Assembly: GCA_016463045.1 (NCBI GenBank)
Contig: JAEMSB010000282.1
Coordinates: forward strand, 1-6,381
Direction of reading: 5' to 3'
Source of the DNA: Niveispirillum sp.
GTDB taxonomy: Bacteria; Pseudomonadota; Alphaproteobacteria; Azospirillales; Azospirillaceae
Length of the DNA: 6,381 bases
Position numbers and translations under genes: made by a program. How positions within the stretch are numbered: the first letter of the stretch is position 1; every line of letters starts with the position of its first letter. The notes under the pieces were generated by a model. It was not told the origin of the DNA, made no database searches, and saw nothing but the letters and a program-made list of their open reading frames with translations. This document shows, one piece after another, positions 5,876 through 6,381 of this stretch.

Positions 5876-6381
5876 TCACACCGCAATATCATTAATACTC
5901 ATAATCCCCGAGATCAGCGCTGCGAAGATCACGCCGATCAGGCCGCCCAGCACCAGCGTCAGGCCCGGCACCAGCAGGGCCAGGAACCGCTCTAACGCCG
6001 TGGTTCGTTCGCGCTCCAGCAGCAGGGCCAGGTCGGACAGGGCGCGCGGCAGGGCTGCTGTCTGTTCGGCGAGCGCCATCAGCCTGGTCAGGCGCGGCGG
6101 GAACAGGGGTTCGGCGGCCATGGAGCGGCTCAGCGGCACGCCGCCGCGCACGCGGTCGCGGGTGCGGGCGGCGGCCTGGGCCAGGGCGCTGTTGGACAGG
6201 CAGGCCCCAGCGGTGCCCAGCGCGTCGGCCAGCGGTACGCCCCCGGTCAGCAGGGCCGCCAATGTGCGGGTATAGACCGCCACCTCCGCATCGCGGATCA
6301 GCCGGCCCACCGGCCCCGTCCGCCGCAACAGCCAGCTATCCATGGCCAGCCGCACGGCGGCGCGGCGGCGCAGGCGGATGA
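5876..6381 (-). CDS. gspF: Type II secretion system inner-membrane protein GspF, C-terminal part
   Basis: The open frame enters from the right edge, so the start and the N-terminal domain are missing and about 167 residues are seen. GspF is the polytopic inner-membrane platform protein of type II secretion and works with the ATPase GspE to assemble the pseudopilus. The visible part is the second T2SSF domain: GPVGRLIRDAEVAVYTRTLA, LLTGGVPLADAL, RVRGGVPLSRSM, PLFPPRLTRLMALAEQT, then a helix ending LERERTTALERF. A long hydrophobic segment follows (FLALLVPGLTLVLGGLIGVI and on), and the protein ends ISGIMSINDIAV, as GspF proteins typically do. The related type IV pilus protein PilC shares this fold, but the ending favours GspF. 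GC content is much higher than in the neighbouring cassette. Usually gspG follows gspF; here the convergent toxin-immunity pair follows instead. Confidence 0.88.
   Translation of the reverse strand, partial: IRLRRRAAVRLAMDSWLLRRTGPVGRLIRDAEVAVYTRTLAALLTGGVPLADALGTAGACLSNSALAQAAARTRDRVRGGVPLSRSMAAEPLFPPRLTRLMALAEQTAALPRALSDLALLLERERTTALERFLALLVPGLTLVLGGLIGVIFAALISGIMSINDIAV

Noticed and set aside
4..5877. The 9-base repeat TACTGCCCC near both ends (4-12 and 5864-5872) as a flanking direct repeat of an inserted element.
   Set aside because: It is short and lies in C-rich tracts where chance matches are likely; no transposase, integrase or terminal inverted repeats are visible.
1..6381. CRISPR arrays, tRNA or rRNA genes, and insertion sequences.
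   Set aside because: No regularly spaced direct DNA repeats, cloverleaf or ribosomal segments, or transposase-like translations were seen.

Overview
The window looks like part of an alphaproteobacterial chromosome, possibly Sphingomonadales or Rhodospirillales. That placement is an inference. It rests on a high-GC type II secretion gene, on an Rhs core tail of the form YSPTLGRFMQTDPIG...AYAGNDPVN that I associate with sphingomonad-type secreted Rhs proteins, and on a small protein with 38-residue F-D-x-x-YL-x-x-PD repeats of a kind often seen in these bacteria.

Layout from left to right. Positions 1-86 are GC-rich and hold nothing I can support. Positions 87-674 (minus) encode a small exported protein with a Tat-like signal peptide, two YD motifs and three 38-residue repeats. 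Positions 675-915 are an AT-rich divergent regulatory region with a perfect 11-bp inverted repeat (808-843) and a further half-site just before the next ribosome binding site. Positions 916-5058 (plus) encode a 1380-residue exported Rhs/YD-repeat protein. It ends in a variable C-terminal domain of about 186 residues carrying HEATHFAGTED, which resembles the zinc site of M35 (aspzincin, deuterolysin / lysine-specific) metallopeptidases. One base after its stop, 5060-5626 (plus) encodes a small exported beta-rich protein. Positions 5627-5875 are intergenic. Positions 5876-6381 (minus) are the C-terminal part of a GspF-type inner-membrane platform protein of a type II secretion system, cut by the window edge.

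The central point is the Rhs protein and the gene behind it. Together they look like a polymorphic toxin-immunity pair: an Rhs shell carrying a metalloprotease effector, followed immediately by a low-GC gene for a protein with its own signal peptide. The pattern of that small protein (N-N, FDVF, VNYRG, PP, YVVIPPG, LS-YYEL, G-Y-F) resembles, from memory, the propeptide domain that precedes the catalytic domain in bacterial M35 proteases. If this holds, the system is a split zymogen, with the inhibitory prodomain of the protease encoded as a separate periplasmic immunity protein. I could not run a profile or structure search, so this is a hypothesis.

Base composition is a mosaic, judged by eye. 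The Rhs core is moderately GC-rich, the toxin tip is lower, the putative immunity gene and the first 110 bp after it are AT-rich, and gspF is very GC-rich. This fits a laterally acquired toxin-immunity cassette next to a resident secretion locus.
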